Below are positions 24,677 through 33,942 of a DNA stretch of 64,000 bases, piece by piece. The notes below the pieces were generated by a model. It was not told the DNA's origin, made no database searches, and saw nothing but the letters and a program-made list of their open reading frames with translations. Position numbers and translations under genes: made by a program. The first letter of the stretch is position 1, and every line of letters starts with the position of its first letter. This stretch comes from Pseudomonas japonica (GTDB lineage: Bacteria > Pseudomonadota > Gammaproteobacteria > Pseudomonadales > Pseudomonadaceae): contig NZ_FZOL01000025.1 in NCBI RefSeq assembly GCF_900188455.1, positions 41,814 through 105,813 on the forward strand, written 5' to 3'.

Positions 24677-26770
24677 TCAGAGGGAATAGGTCAGGCTGAG
24701 GCTGAGATTTCGCGGATCGCCGGGCATGTTCCAGGCCGCGTTGTAACCCCGCTCGTAGTACTTGCGGTCGAACAGGTTGTTCAGGTTCAGGCCGAAGCTG
24801 AGCTGTTCGCTGGCCTTGTAGTGGGCCAGGAGGTCGACGGTGCTGTAGGACGGCTGGCGGAAACTGCTGCCGGCCTGGCCGGAACGTTCGCCGACATAGT
24901 TGGCCGCGGCGCCGAAATCGGAACCGCGCAACGCCCCGTCCTGGAATTCGTAGACCGCCATCAGGCTGCCGCTGTGGCGGGGAATGCCAAGCAGGTCGCT
25001 ACCCTTGGGCAACGCGGCATCGCCCTTGGTCACTTCGGCATCGATCCAGGCATAGGCACCGATGATCCGCACGGCATCGGTCACCTGCCCGCTGAACTGC
25101 AGGTCGACCCCCTGGCTGCGCGCCTTGCCGGCGGCGATGCTGTCGCCGAAGGCATCGGTGGTGATGACGTTTTCCTTGTCGATATGGAACAGCGCCAGCG
25201 TCGCGCCGACGCGGCTGTCGAACAGGTCGAGCTTGAGCCCGGTCTCGTAGCCGATGCCCTTCTCCGGCTTGTACACCTGGCCGCGGGTGCCGATGGCGTT
25301 GGGCTTGAACGAGGTCGAGGCATTGGCGAACACGCCGACCTGCGGCGTGAGTTGATAGAGCAGGCCGACCCGCGGCGTGACCACGTCCTTTTCCTGGGTG
25401 TTGCTGACCCGGGTGGTGCGGTTCAGCGCGGTCTGCTCGACCCGCTCCAGACGCACCCCGAGCAGCCCGCGCAGACGCTCGGTGAAGGCGATCTGATCCT
25501 GCAGGTTGAGGGCGTAGCTCTCGGTGTGCTCGAAGAAGTCGTTGGGATTGACGATCGCCGGCTTGGCCTGGCCGTAGACCGGGTTGTAGATATCCAGCCC
25601 GTAGCCGAAACCGGTGACGCTCTGCGGATATTTCTGGCTGTTGCGGTAGTTCTCGTATTCCAGGCCGATCAGGGTCTGGTGCTGCCAGCCGGCCCAGTCG
25701 AACTGACCATGCAGTTCGGCCTGGGTGATGGTGTCGTTCCACTCGAAATCACGCTCGCGGTAGAAGCGGCTGATGCGGTCGCCCACCACCCGCGAGGTTT
25801 CCGAGCTGTTCCCACGCAGCGTGCCCTGGGTGTAGTGATTGGCCAGGCGCAGCTTCCAGTTGTCGTCGAGGTAGTGCTCCAGGGCCACGTCGAGGGTCTG
25901 GTTGTCGTTGCGGACATGACCGTCGTTGGGCTCGCCGAGGAAGGTCGAGCGGGAGACCGGCCCCAGTTCGCCATTCACCGCCGGGATGCCGCGATCGAAC
26001 ACCGATTCGGTGCGGGAGAACTCGGTGTCGATGGACAGCAGGGTATCCGGCGTCAGCTGCCAGCTCAGCGACGGGCTGACGATGGCGCGGCGGCCATCGA
26101 CGTGATCACGGAAGCTGCCGTTGTCTTCCACCGCCATGTTGACCCGCGACAGCACGCGGCCGTCCTCGCTCAGCGGGGTGTTGACGTCGAGGCTGCTGCG
26201 GTAGCGGTCCCAGCTGCCGGCGCTGGCCTTGAAGGTGGTGAAAGCCTCGGCCTGGGGCTTCTTGCCGACGATGTTCACCAGCCCGCCGGGATCGCCGCGC
26301 CCGTAGAGACTGGCGGCCGGGCCCTTGAGCACTTCGATGCGCTCGATCGTCGCGGTGTCCGGCGCGCTGTAGCTGCCGCGGTTGATGGCGAAGCCGTTCT
26401 TGTACAGCTCGCCGGTGGTGAAGCCGCGCACGCTGTAGTTGAGGAAGGTCAGGCCGCCGAAGTTGTTCTGCCGCGACACGCCGCCGGCGAAGTCGAGGGC
26501 GCGGTCGATACGGGTACTGTTGAGGTCTTCGATGACCTGCGCCGGGACCACGCTGATGGCTTGCGGGGTGTCGCGGATATCGGCGTCGGTGCGGGTCGCG
26601 GTGGCCGAACGGGTAGCGCGATAGCCTTGCACCGGGCCATCGGCGCGTTCTTCGAGGCGGCGTTCGGTGACGCTGACGGCGTCCAGCACCACGGGCTCCT
26701 GGGCCAGTGCGGGCAGGCCAAACAGGCCGGCGGACAAGCCGAGGTACAACCTTCCAATGGGGTAGTTCAT
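24677..26770 (-). CDS. TonB-dependent siderophore/metallophore receptor
   Basis: The 697-residue protein has a signal peptide (residues 1-24, ending ALAQ), a TonB box-like EPVVLDAVSV, a plug domain (about 50-200, with DTPQAISVVPAQVIEDL and VLKGPAASLYGRGDPGG) and a long beta-barrel ending in LSLSLTYSL. The plug matches the TonB-siderophore receptor type (TIGR01783). A receptor paired with DUF4198 and preceded by a Zur-like palindrome points to zinc or another divalent metal rather than ferric siderophore (inference). The start at 26770 begins the signal peptide. Confidence 0.88.
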   Translation of the reverse strand: MNYPIGRLYLGLSAGLFGLPALAQEPVVLDAVSVTERRLEERADGPVQGYRATRSATATRTDADIRDTPQAISVVPAQVIEDLNSTRIDRALDFAGGVSRQNNFGGLTFLNYSVRGFTTGELYKNGFAINRGSYSAPDTATIERIEVLKGPAASLYGRGDPGGLVNIVGKKPQAEAFTTFKASAGSWDRYRSSLDVNTPLSEDGRVLSRVNMAVEDNGSFRDHVDGRRAIVSPSLSWQLTPDTLLSIDTEFSRTESVFDRGIPAVNGELGPVSRSTFLGEPNDGHVRNDNQTLDVALEHYLDDNWKLRLANHYTQGTLRGNSSETSRVVGDRISRFYRERDFEWNDTITQAELHGQFDWAGWQHQTLIGLEYENYRNSQKYPQSVTGFGYGLDIYNPVYGQAKPAIVNPNDFFEHTESYALNLQDQIAFTERLRGLLGVRLERVEQTALNRTTRVSNTQEKDVVTPRVGLLYQLTPQVGVFANASTSFKPNAIGTRGQVYKPEKGIGYETGLKLDLFDSRVGATLALFHIDKENVITTDAFGDSIAAGKARSQGVDLQFSGQVTDAVRIIGAYAWIDAEVTKGDAALPKGSDLLGIPRHSGSLMAVYEFQDGALRGSDFGAAANYVGERSGQAGSSFRQPSYSTVDLLAHYKASEQLSFGLNLNNLFDRKYYERGYNAAWNMPGDPRNLSLSLTYSL

Positions 26771-26787
26771 GGGGGCTCCTGAGTTAT

Positions 26788-26803
26788 TTATGTAATAACA
26801 TAA
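26788..26803 (-). promoter_or_regulatory. Zur-like palindrome before TonB receptor
   Basis: The 16-bp palindrome TTATGTAATAACATAA lies 18 bases upstream of the receptor start in an A/T-rich patch. It resembles Zur boxes (TGTTATA-type half sites) more than a Fur box of GATAAT repeats. Assignment is by eye only. Confidence 0.4.
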
Positions 26804-26865
26804 CAATTCAGAAGCAAAATGACACCATTGGGTTTGTAGGGGATTGCATTCACATCGCTCAATTC

Positions 26866-26976
26866 CCCCGTAGGAGCGAGGCTTGCCCGCGAAAGGACCG
26901 CGCAGCGGTCCCCGATAGCAGTGAGGTCCGGGACCGCCATGCGGTCCTTTCGCGGGCAAGCCTCGCTCCTACGGGG
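26866..26976. repeat. paired inverted REP elements (CGTAGGAGCGAGGCTTGCCC class)
   Basis: Long near-perfect arms carrying CGCGAAAGGACCGC(G/A) lie between the TonB receptor promoter and the 3' end of the flavin reductase gene. Confidence 0.88.
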
Positions 26977-26984
26977 GCATGGTG

Positions 26985-27929
26985 TTAGCCGCGAATCACT
27001 GCCTTGAGCACGGTCTTGAACGTCTCGATCTGCTCTTCGCTGAACTCACCGAACACCTTGTCCTGCTGCTCCCGGGCAATGCTCCACAGTGCCTCGGTCT
27101 GGTCGATGCCGCTGACGGTCAGGCGCACATGCCCTTCAGCCTCGCTGTCGCAGACCAGGCCCTTGCGCTTGAGATTGGCCACCGCCTCGTCGATCTCCCG
27201 CGCCGGCATCGCCACTTCGCGCTGCAGGTCGGCGAGACTCAGGCCGGCATCGTTTTCCAGCACCATCAGCATCCGCGCCTCGCTGGTACGCAGCCCGCTG
27301 GACAGCTGTCGCGGCTGATAGCTGCTCTGGTAGGCACGCAGCGCCTGGGTCATCAGGTAATACAGGTTGTGGCTCAGGCGCCCCTGGAAATTGCTGCTCG
27401 GCGGCTGGCCTTCCTCGCGGCGGGTCATGCGCGTGTGCGGCAGGACCATGGAGTAGGCACCCTGGTGATACAGCAGCGGCGAACGCCCGCAGTCCTCGAA
27501 GCACACCACCTTGCCGATCATGATCCAGTGATCGCCACCGTCGAGGATCTGGTACTTCTCGCACTGGAAGTTGGCCGAGCAGTCCAGCAGGATCGGCGCC
27601 CCGCCCGCGCCCGCCTGGTGCGGGATACCGGCGAAGCGGTCGTCGCGCGGCTTGGCGAAGTTGTTGGACAGGTCGATCTGGTCGGCGGCGAGGATGTTCA
27701 CCGCGAAGTGGCTGGCCGCCTCGAAGGTCGCGAGGCTGGTGGAGCGCTTGTCGAGGCTCCAGAGGACCAGCGCAGGATCGAGGGACACCGAGTTGAAGCT
27801 GTTGGCGGTGACACCGACCTTGTTGCCCCGGCCATCGTCGGCGGTGACCACGGTGACGCCGGTGGCGAAGTTGCCCAGGGCGCGGCGGAAGGCGCGGCTG
27901 TCGAAGGCCGCGGTGGTTTCGTTGGACAT
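26985..27929 (-). CDS. 4-hydroxyphenylacetate 3-hydroxylase, reductase component (flavin reductase-MarR fusion)
   Basis: The 314-residue protein joins an N-terminal flavin reductase domain (about residues 10-165, with FATGVTVVTAD and GVTANSFNSVSLDPALVLWSL) to a C-terminal MarR-like winged helix (about 185-310, with SSGLRTSEARMLMVLENDAG). This is the architecture of the C1 component of two-component p-hydroxyphenylacetate hydroxylase, in which HPA binding stimulates FMN reduction by NADH. The oxygenase gene lies 71 bases upstream on the same strand. Start chosen at 27929 where the reductase domain begins. Confidence 0.85.
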   Translation of the reverse strand: MSNETTAAFDSRAFRRALGNFATGVTVVTADDGRGNKVGVTANSFNSVSLDPALVLWSLDKRSTSLATFEAASHFAVNILAADQIDLSNNFAKPRDDRFAGIPHQAGAGGAPILLDCSANFQCEKYQILDGGDHWIMIGKVVCFEDCGRSPLLYHQGAYSMVLPHTRMTRREEGQPPSSNFQGRLSHNLYYLMTQALRAYQSSYQPRQLSSGLRTSEARMLMVLENDAGLSLADLQREVAMPAREIDEAVANLKRKGLVCDSEAEGHVRLTVSGIDQTEALWSIAREQQDKVFGEFSEEQIETFKTVLKAVIRG

Positions 27930-28000
27930 GCAAGACTCCCCGGCTGCCCCAGCGGGCAACCGTGATTTGTTGTTATGCGAGAGAGAAGAACGGTCGCGGA

Positions 28001-29170
28001 TCAGACCATGCTTGGATCGGGATCGAGGCCCATCAGCTCCCGGCCGAGGATCTGCGCGCAGACGTCGTAGTCGGTGTAGGCGTGCGCACCGGTCATGTGC
28101 GAGTCGCGCCACAGGCGTTGCAACTCGTTGCTCTCGAACCAGGCGGTACCGCCGGCGGCTTCGTACAGGCGATCGACGGCCTGGATGCACATCTTCACCG
28201 CGTAGGCCTGGTTGGTGCGCCAGAAGGCCAGGGTTTCGCGACTCGGGTATTCCTTGCGCACGCCGTGCTCGGCATGGTCCTGCCAGGTCTTTTCGAGGAA
28301 CGCGCGGGCGGCGGCGACCTGATGGGTCGATTCGGCCAGACGCATCAGCGCTGGCGTCGCGGCACCGACACTGACCCCGGTGTAGGCGCGCACGCGGTTT
28401 TTGGTCTTCTCGCGGAAGGCTTCGAGCATGCGCTCGGCGATGCCCAGGCTGATGGTGGCGAAACCGACGGCGAAGTACGGACGGTACGGGGTGTGGAAGA
28501 TCTTGCTGTCCGGGTACAGACCGAAGCCGGCGGACTTGCCTTCCATCATGTCCTTGGCTTTCTGGATGCGGTGCTCGGGGACGAACGCCTTGTCGATGAT
28601 CAGGGTCTTGGTGCCGCTGCCCTTCATGCCGGCGGCGTGCCAGTCGTCACGGATCTCGTAGTCGCTGCGCGGCAGCACGGCGAAGCAGTAGTCCTGGGTG
28701 CCTTCGGCATTGGCCCGGCGGCAGCCGACGATGGCCCATTCGGCGTGGTCGCAACCACTGCTCCAGCCCATCTCACCGCTGAACAGCAGGCCGCCCTCGA
28801 CTTCCTCGACACGCCCGAACGGAGCGATGCTGCTGGAGGCGGTGTGGTCCGGGTTCACGCCCCAGATTTCCTCCTGCAGCCTGGCCGGGAACATGGCCAG
28901 TTGGTGGTTGTGGGTGCACAGCAGGCTCATGGCCCAGGCGGTACTGGCGCAGGCACCGGCCAGCAGGGCGATGCAGTCGGTGAATTCCGGCAGGGAGATC
29001 TCCATGCCGCCATAGGCTTTCGGCAGGAAGGCGCGGTGCAGGCCGATGCCCTTGAGCAGGGCGATGTTCTCGGCGGGGACCATGCGCTCCTTTTCGGCAC
29101 GCGGGGCATTGGCGGCGATGGCCGGCAGTACCGACTTGAGGTCTTCGAGCAGCGGGTTTGGCTTTTTCAT
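28001..29170 (-). CDS. 4-hydroxyphenylacetate 3-hydroxylase, oxygenase component (acyl-CoA-dehydrogenase fold)
   Basis: The 389-residue protein belongs to the group D flavin monooxygenases with an acyl-CoA dehydrogenase fold. Landmarks are LLKGIGLHRAFLPKAYGGME at the N-terminus, SGEMGWSSGCDHAEWAIVG in the middle and RLYEAAGGTAWFESNELQRLWRD near the C-terminus. With the flavin reductase downstream it should hydroxylate 4-hydroxyphenylacetate to homoprotocatechuate using reduced flavin and O2. Homologues act on other phenols (for example HsaA), so the exact substrate is inferred from the C1-type partner and the nearby aldehyde dehydrogenase. Confidence 0.83.
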   Translation of the reverse strand: MKKPNPLLEDLKSVLPAIAANAPRAEKERMVPAENIALLKGIGLHRAFLPKAYGGMEISLPEFTDCIALLAGACASTAWAMSLLCTHNHQLAMFPARLQEEIWGVNPDHTASSSIAPFGRVEEVEGGLLFSGEMGWSSGCDHAEWAIVGCRRANAEGTQDYCFAVLPRSDYEIRDDWHAAGMKGSGTKTLIIDKAFVPEHRIQKAKDMMEGKSAGFGLYPDSKIFHTPYRPYFAVGFATISLGIAERMLEAFREKTKNRVRAYTGVSVGAATPALMRLAESTHQVAAARAFLEKTWQDHAEHGVRKEYPSRETLAFWRTNQAYAVKMCIQAVDRLYEAAGGTAWFESNELQRLWRDSHMTGAHAYTDYDVCAQILGRELMGLDPDPSMV

Positions 29171-29429
29171 GGGTGGCCCTGCTTATTATTGGATGTCCGA
29201 CAGAACTACCAGTGGCAGCGACTGCGGCGGATTCGGGGCCAGTATGGGAAACGCCGGGCAAGCTGAAAATGCACCTTCCACAGACAAAATTGTACTTTCC
29301 ATGGCGCACGCCGAACGGGCGACCCGCGCTCTGGCAGACCCGGTCATGAACCCATGGCAGGCACAGTCAAGTCACCCGCGCGGGCCTGCGCTAGGGTGCG
29401 GCTTTGCCTCTTTCACAGGTACATCCGAC

Positions 29430-30914
29430 ATGAGCATTTCCCTTCTGCCCGCCGTCCAGGCCTTCCTTCAGCGCGACCACGGCCTGTTCATCGACGGCCA
29501 GGCGCGGGTCGCCGGCAGCGGCCGTCACCTGGAGGTGATCGACCCGGCCAGCGGCGAAGTCATCAGCCGCGTCGGCGAAGCCAGCCAGGCCGATATCGAG
29601 GCCGCCGTGGCGTCCTCGCGCCAGGGCTTCGCCCAGTGGTCCAAGGCCGCTCCGGCGGTGCGTGGCGGCGTGCTGCTGAAACTCGCCGACCTGCTGGAAC
29701 GCAACCGCGAGGAGCTGGCGCAGATCGAGACCCTGCAATCGGGCAAGCTGATCCAGATCTCGCGCAACTTCGAAGTCGACCAGGCCGCGCACTTCCTGCG
29801 CTACTACGCCGGCTGGGCGACCAAGATCGGCGGCGAGACCATCACCCCGTCGCTGCCCTCGTTCAATGGCGAGCAATACACCGCCTTCACCCTGCGCGAG
29901 CCGATCGGCGTGGTGGTGGGCATCGTGCCGTGGAACTTCTCGACCATGATCGCCATCTGGAAACTGGCCTCGGCGCTGGTCACCGGCTGCAGCGTGATCA
30001 TCAAGCCGAGCGAGTTCACCCCGCTGACCATCCTGCGCATCGCCGAACTGGCGGTGGAGGCCGGCCTGCCGGCGGGCGCGCTGAACGTGGTCACCGGTGC
30101 CGGCGGCGTCGGCAAGGCCCTGATCGAGCACCCGCACACCGACAAGGTGTCGTTCACCGGTTCCGTGCCGACCGGCCTCGCCGTGGGCCAGACCGCCATG
30201 GCCGCCAACCTGACCCGCGCCACCCTGGAACTGGGCGGCAAGAACGCCGCCGGCTTCCTCCCGGATGTCGATGTGGAGAAGGCCGTGGCCGGGATCATCG
30301 AGGCGGGCTTCCTGCATTCCGGGCAGATCTGCGCCGCGGCCGAGCGCTTCTATGTGCACCGTTCGCAGATCGACGCGATCACCCAGCGCCTGTGCGAACG
30401 CCTGGGCCAGTTGAAGATCGGCTCGCCACTGGATGAAAGCGCCGAATTCGGCCCGGTCACCAACAAGCAGCACCAGGCCAAGCTCGGCCAGCTGTTCGCC
30501 AAGGCCCGCGCGGAAAACTGCACCATCCTGCATGGCGGCAAGCTGATCGATGGTCCGGGCTGCTATGTCGAGCCGACGGTGATCCTCGCCAACTCGGCCC
30601 GGGACAGCCTGCTGACCGAAGAGACGTTCGGCCCGGTGGCCACCTTCCTGCCCTATGACAGCGAGGAAGAACTGATCGAACTGATGAACGACAGCCCGTT
30701 CGGCCTCAGCGCCAGCCTGTGGACCAACGACCTGGGCAAGGCCATGCGCCTGATTCCGCAGATCCAGGCGGGTACGCTGTGGGTCAACATGCACACCCTG
30801 CTCGACCCGGCGGTGCCGTTCGGCGGGATCAAGGCCTCGGGTGTAGGCCGGGAGTTCGGTGGGGCGTTCATCGAGGATTACACCGAGTTGAAGTCGGTGA
30901 TGATTCGTTATTGA
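29430..30914 (+). CDS. feaB: aldehyde dehydrogenase, phenylacetaldehyde dehydrogenase-like
   Basis: The 494-residue NAD-dependent enzyme has VGIVPWNFSTMIAIWKLASAL, the LELGGKNA motif with the catalytic Glu, and GQICAAAERFYV with the catalytic Cys near residue 300. Sequence flavour and divergent location next to the HPA hydroxylase genes suit phenylacetaldehyde or 4-hydroxyphenylacetaldehyde. The product would be phenylacetate or HPA, the hydroxylase substrate. The gene symbol is a best guess from context. A 259-base divergent region separates it from the hydroxylase genes and holds no other gene. Confidence 0.8.
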   Translation: MSISLLPAVQAFLQRDHGLFIDGQARVAGSGRHLEVIDPASGEVISRVGEASQADIEAAVASSRQGFAQWSKAAPAVRGGVLLKLADLLERNREELAQIETLQSGKLIQISRNFEVDQAAHFLRYYAGWATKIGGETITPSLPSFNGEQYTAFTLREPIGVVVGIVPWNFSTMIAIWKLASALVTGCSVIIKPSEFTPLTILRIAELAVEAGLPAGALNVVTGAGGVGKALIEHPHTDKVSFTGSVPTGLAVGQTAMAANLTRATLELGGKNAAGFLPDVDVEKAVAGIIEAGFLHSGQICAAAERFYVHRSQIDAITQRLCERLGQLKIGSPLDESAEFGPVTNKQHQAKLGQLFAKARAENCTILHGGKLIDGPGCYVEPTVILANSARDSLLTEETFGPVATFLPYDSEEELIELMNDSPFGLSASLWTNDLGKAMRLIPQIQAGTLWVNMHTLLDPAVPFGGIKASGVGREFGGAFIEDYTELKSVMIRY

Positions 30915-30919
30915 TCTCT

Positions 30920-30992
30920 GGGGCCGCGTTGCGGCCCTTCGCGGGCAAGCCACGCTCCTACGGGTTGATCGCGAAGGACCGCAACGCGGTCC
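30920..30992. repeat. REP element after aldehyde dehydrogenase gene
   Basis: GGGCCGCGTTGCGGCCC and CGCGGGCAAGCCACGCTCCT are followed by a partial inverted unit GCGAAGGACCGCAACGCGGT. It is a shorter, partly decayed pair of the 12.87 kb class. Confidence 0.75.
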
Positions 30993-31048
30993 CAACAATC
31001 GCCACAAACCTCTAGAATGGCCCGCTCTCCCCTCCTCCAGGTTGCCCC

Positions 31049-31912
31049 ATGGACATCGAGCTGGCCCGGACCTTCCTTGAAATCGTGCGCAGCGGCAGCC
31101 TGGTCGCCGCCGCCGAACGCCTGCACCTGACCCAGACCGCCATCAGCGCGCGGGTGCAGAAACTCGAACAGCAACTGGACAGCACCCTGTTCATCCGCAG
31201 CCGCGCCGGCGCCAGCCTGACGCCCAACGGCGAAGCCTTCGTGCCCTACGCCACGCAACTGCTGCACACCTGGGAAGCCGCACGCCGCGACCTGCCGCTG
31301 CCCGACGGGCGCCGCCAGGTGCTGCGCATCGGCGGCGAGGTCAGCCTGTGCAATCCGCTGATGCTGGACTGGGTCCGGGTGCTGCACGAAAACCTGCCCG
31401 AGCACGCCATCCGCAGCGAGGTCAACGACAGCGAGACGCTGCTGCACAAGCTGGAAACCGGGACGCTCGACGCGGCGCTGGTCTATCAGCCGATCTACAG
31501 CCCCGGCCTGCAGGTCGAGCAGTTGCTGGAAGAAAAACTGATCCGCATCGAACTGACCCGCAACCCCGAACCCTATGTGTACATCGACTGGGGCGAGGCC
31601 TTTCGCCGCCTGCATGACCAGGCGCTGCCGGAGTGCACGCGCCCGGCGCTGAGCTTCAACCTCGGCCCGCTGGCCCTGCAGTACATCCTCGAACACGGCG
31701 GCAGTGGCTATTTCCGCACCCGGGTGGTGCAGAGCTACCTGGAGCGCGGCGTGATGAAGCGGGTCGCGCAGGCCCCGGAATTCCCCTACCCGACCTGGCT
31801 GGTGTATCCCCGCGAACGGGACTCGGCGGAGCTGCGCCAGGCGTTCGCGCTGCTGCGCGAAGTGGTCGCGCGCGACGCCGACTGGTCGCAGCGCTGGGAT
31901 CCGCTGATCTAG
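31049..31912 (+). CDS. LysR-family transcriptional regulator
   Basis: The 287-residue protein has the helix-turn-helix DIELARTFLEIVRSGSLVAA with AAERLHLTQTAISARVQKLE (residues 2-45) and a substrate-binding domain to the C-terminus. It runs in the same direction as the aldehyde dehydrogenase but is separated from it by a REP element. It ends overlapping, tail to tail, with the HPP-family gene (stop codons share 31909-31912). The target genes are not evident. Confidence 0.85.
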   Translation: MDIELARTFLEIVRSGSLVAAAERLHLTQTAISARVQKLEQQLDSTLFIRSRAGASLTPNGEAFVPYATQLLHTWEAARRDLPLPDGRRQVLRIGGEVSLCNPLMLDWVRVLHENLPEHAIRSEVNDSETLLHKLETGTLDAALVYQPIYSPGLQVEQLLEEKLIRIELTRNPEPYVYIDWGEAFRRLHDQALPECTRPALSFNLGPLALQYILEHGGSGYFRTRVVQSYLERGVMKRVAQAPEFPYPTWLVYPRERDSAELRQAFALLREVVARDADWSQRWDPLI

Positions 31913-33054
31913 GCCGCCCTGGCCAAGCGCTCCTGCGCCAGCAGGTGCTGACTGAGGGCCGCGATCAGGTCGGTCTGGGTCACCACACCCACCACCTTGC
32001 CCGCCTCCAGCACCGGCAGGCAGTGCAGGCCGCGGTCGCAGAGCAACGGGATCAGTTCCACCGCCTGACGATCACTGCTCACGGTAATCACCGGCTCGCT
32101 CATGATCTGCGCCAGGGTCACGTCTTTCCCACGTCCGAACAGGCTGCGCCAGTTGAACCGCGCCTGCGCCATGGCCGGACCGACCAGATCACTGAGGCTG
32201 ACGATACCCACCAGCCTGCCGCCGTCGTCCAGCACCGGCAGGTTCTTCAGGTGATGGCTGGCGAGCTGTTTCCAGGCCTGCGCCAGGGTGGTCTCGGGCG
32301 TGGCGAACTGCACGTCGCGGGACATCACGCTGGCCGCGGTGATCCCGCCCAGGCTGCGCTGCACGGCATGCCGCTCGGTCGCGAGGATGATCCGCTCCAG
32401 TTCGTCGCGGGTGACGTCGACGAACTCGCCGAGCTCGTCCAGGGCCTGGTCGAGGTCCTTGCCGCTCACACCCACGCGTTCGCTGGCGGGCTGGTCGGCG
32501 GTGCCATGGGCGGCCTTTCGCGGCATGCCGATTTTCGGATAGAGCACTCCGGTCAGGCGGTTGTAGCCAACCGCCACGGCGAGGACGATCAGTGCATTGA
32601 GCAGCACCGGCTCGATCACCCGCACGCCCATGGCCGCCAGCGACGGGTCGGCCAGGGCCAGGCTCACCGCCAGCGCCGCGCCCGGCGGATGCAGGCAACG
32701 CAGCAGGCACATCAGCAGGATCACCAGCAGCAGCGCGGCCCCCGCCACCAGCAGGCCCGGGCCGAGCAGGTGGTGCAGGCCGATGCCCACCGCCGCGGCG
32801 CAGACATAGCTGGCGAGAAACGGCCAGGGTTGCGACAGCGCCCCGGAATGCACGGCGAACAGCAGCACGGTCGAGGCCGCCAGCGGTGCCATCAGGTGCA
32901 GCGCGGCGGCACTGCCGAACAGCCAGGTACAGGCACTTCCCGCCAGCGCCAGGGCCAGCAGGGCACCGAAGGCGGAGCGAAACCATTCTTTGGGAGGGAT
33001 ATGCAGAGCAGCGGGGATGAAGCGATCGAACCAGCGACTCAAACCACTAGACAT
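31909..33054 (-). CDS. HPP-family membrane protein with tandem CBS domains
   Basis: The 381-residue protein has four to five transmembrane helices (about residues 20-180) containing the HPPGAALAVSLAL motif that names the HPP family. A cytoplasmic pair of CBS domains follows (about 235-375, with SVMSRDVQFATPETTLAQAW and IMSEPVITVSSDRQAVELIP). HPP proteins include nitrite transporters of plants and cyanobacteria; CBS pairs sense adenine nucleotides. No nitrogen genes are next to it, so substrate is open. The start at 33054 follows the conserved N-terminus. The 200 bases upstream hold only A/T-rich sequence. Confidence 0.8.
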   Translation of the reverse strand: MSSGLSRWFDRFIPAALHIPPKEWFRSAFGALLALALAGSACTWLFGSAAALHLMAPLAASTVLLFAVHSGALSQPWPFLASYVCAAAVGIGLHHLLGPGLLVAGAALLLVILLMCLLRCLHPPGAALAVSLALADPSLAAMGVRVIEPVLLNALIVLAVAVGYNRLTGVLYPKIGMPRKAAHGTADQPASERVGVSGKDLDQALDELGEFVDVTRDELERIILATERHAVQRSLGGITAASVMSRDVQFATPETTLAQAWKQLASHHLKNLPVLDDGGRLVGIVSLSDLVGPAMAQARFNWRSLFGRGKDVTLAQIMSEPVITVSSDRQAVELIPLLCDRGLHCLPVLEAGKVVGVVTQTDLIAALSQHLLAQERLARAA

Positions 33055-33255
33055 GTGACGACCAGGCACCTGTTCTGAACAAGAGAAGCCCGCCCAACAG
33101 CGGGCGGACCTGTATCGCGAGGGCAATACACAAAGGGCTCCTTCCTTGGAGATGGAAAGATTGCTCGGCAGTCTGAGGAAAACCGGCCCTTCGCTCAAAC
33201 GCAAAAAAGTGCTGTTTTAGTGCATTTTTTTTGCAGTGTCACAAAACGGTGCGCA

Positions 33256-33942
33256 CTACAGCACCTTGACGGCGCGTCCGATGAACTGCACCGGCCCGGT
33301 CGGCTTGCCGGTTTGCGAACCGCCCGGGCCTTCGAGGGTCAGTTCGAACAGCTGGTTGTCCTGCAGCGGCGGCAGCGCATCCAGCGACACCTCGGCGGAG
33401 CTTCCGGGCTCGACCAGGCCCAGAGACACCGGCCCTTTCCAGTCGTCGGCCTTGGTCCAGAACTGCAAGACCTTGTCGGCGGGAACCTCGGCCACAGCCA
33501 AAGGAATCAGGCGCACGTTGTGAGGATCGCTGGCCTGCACCACCCAGCCCGGAGCCTTGTCCTGCGGGGCGACCAGCACCACCAACCAGGTCGGTGCGGC
33601 AGGTTCGGGCTGGCGCAGCAGGAGGATCGCCAGGAACAGGCTCGCCGCCATCCCGGCCAGCGTCGCCCAGCGCCAGGGTGTCGGGCGCTGCCAGACGCGC
33701 GGACGCTCGGGCAGCAGGCTTTCGAGACTGCGGTCGATGCGCTGCCAGAGGTGGGGCGACGGTGAATGGGGCGGCACCAGCGCCTGCATCGATTGCAGGC
33801 GGCGTTCCCAGGCATCCACGGCGGCGCGCAGTGCGACATCGTGGGGCAAACGCCGGACGACGGCCTGGCGTTCGTCGTGGGGCAAGGTGCCGAGCACGTA
33901 TTCCGCGGCCAGGGCGTCGAGATCTTCGGCTTCGCTGCTCAT
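33256..33942 (-). CDS. RskA-type anti-sigma factor
   Basis: The 228-residue protein has an N-terminal zinc-less anti-sigma region (LAAEYVLGTLPHDERQAVVRRLP), one transmembrane helix around residues 95-112 (WATLAGMAASLFLAILLL) and a periplasmic RskA C-terminal domain. The last contains the family marks DKAPGWVVQ, LQFWTK and SLGLVEPGSS. Its start overlaps the sigma-factor stop by ATGA, the classic sigma/anti-sigma coupling. It should hold the partner sigma at the membrane until a signal releases it. Confidence 0.87.
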   Translation of the reverse strand: MSSEAEDLDALAAEYVLGTLPHDERQAVVRRLPHDVALRAAVDAWERRLQSMQALVPPHSPSPHLWQRIDRSLESLLPERPRVWQRPTPWRWATLAGMAASLFLAILLLRQPEPAAPTWLVVLVAPQDKAPGWVVQASDPHNVRLIPLAVAEVPADKVLQFWTKADDWKGPVSLGLVEPGSSAEVSLDALPPLQDNQLFELTLEGPGGSQTGKPTGPVQFIGRAVKVL

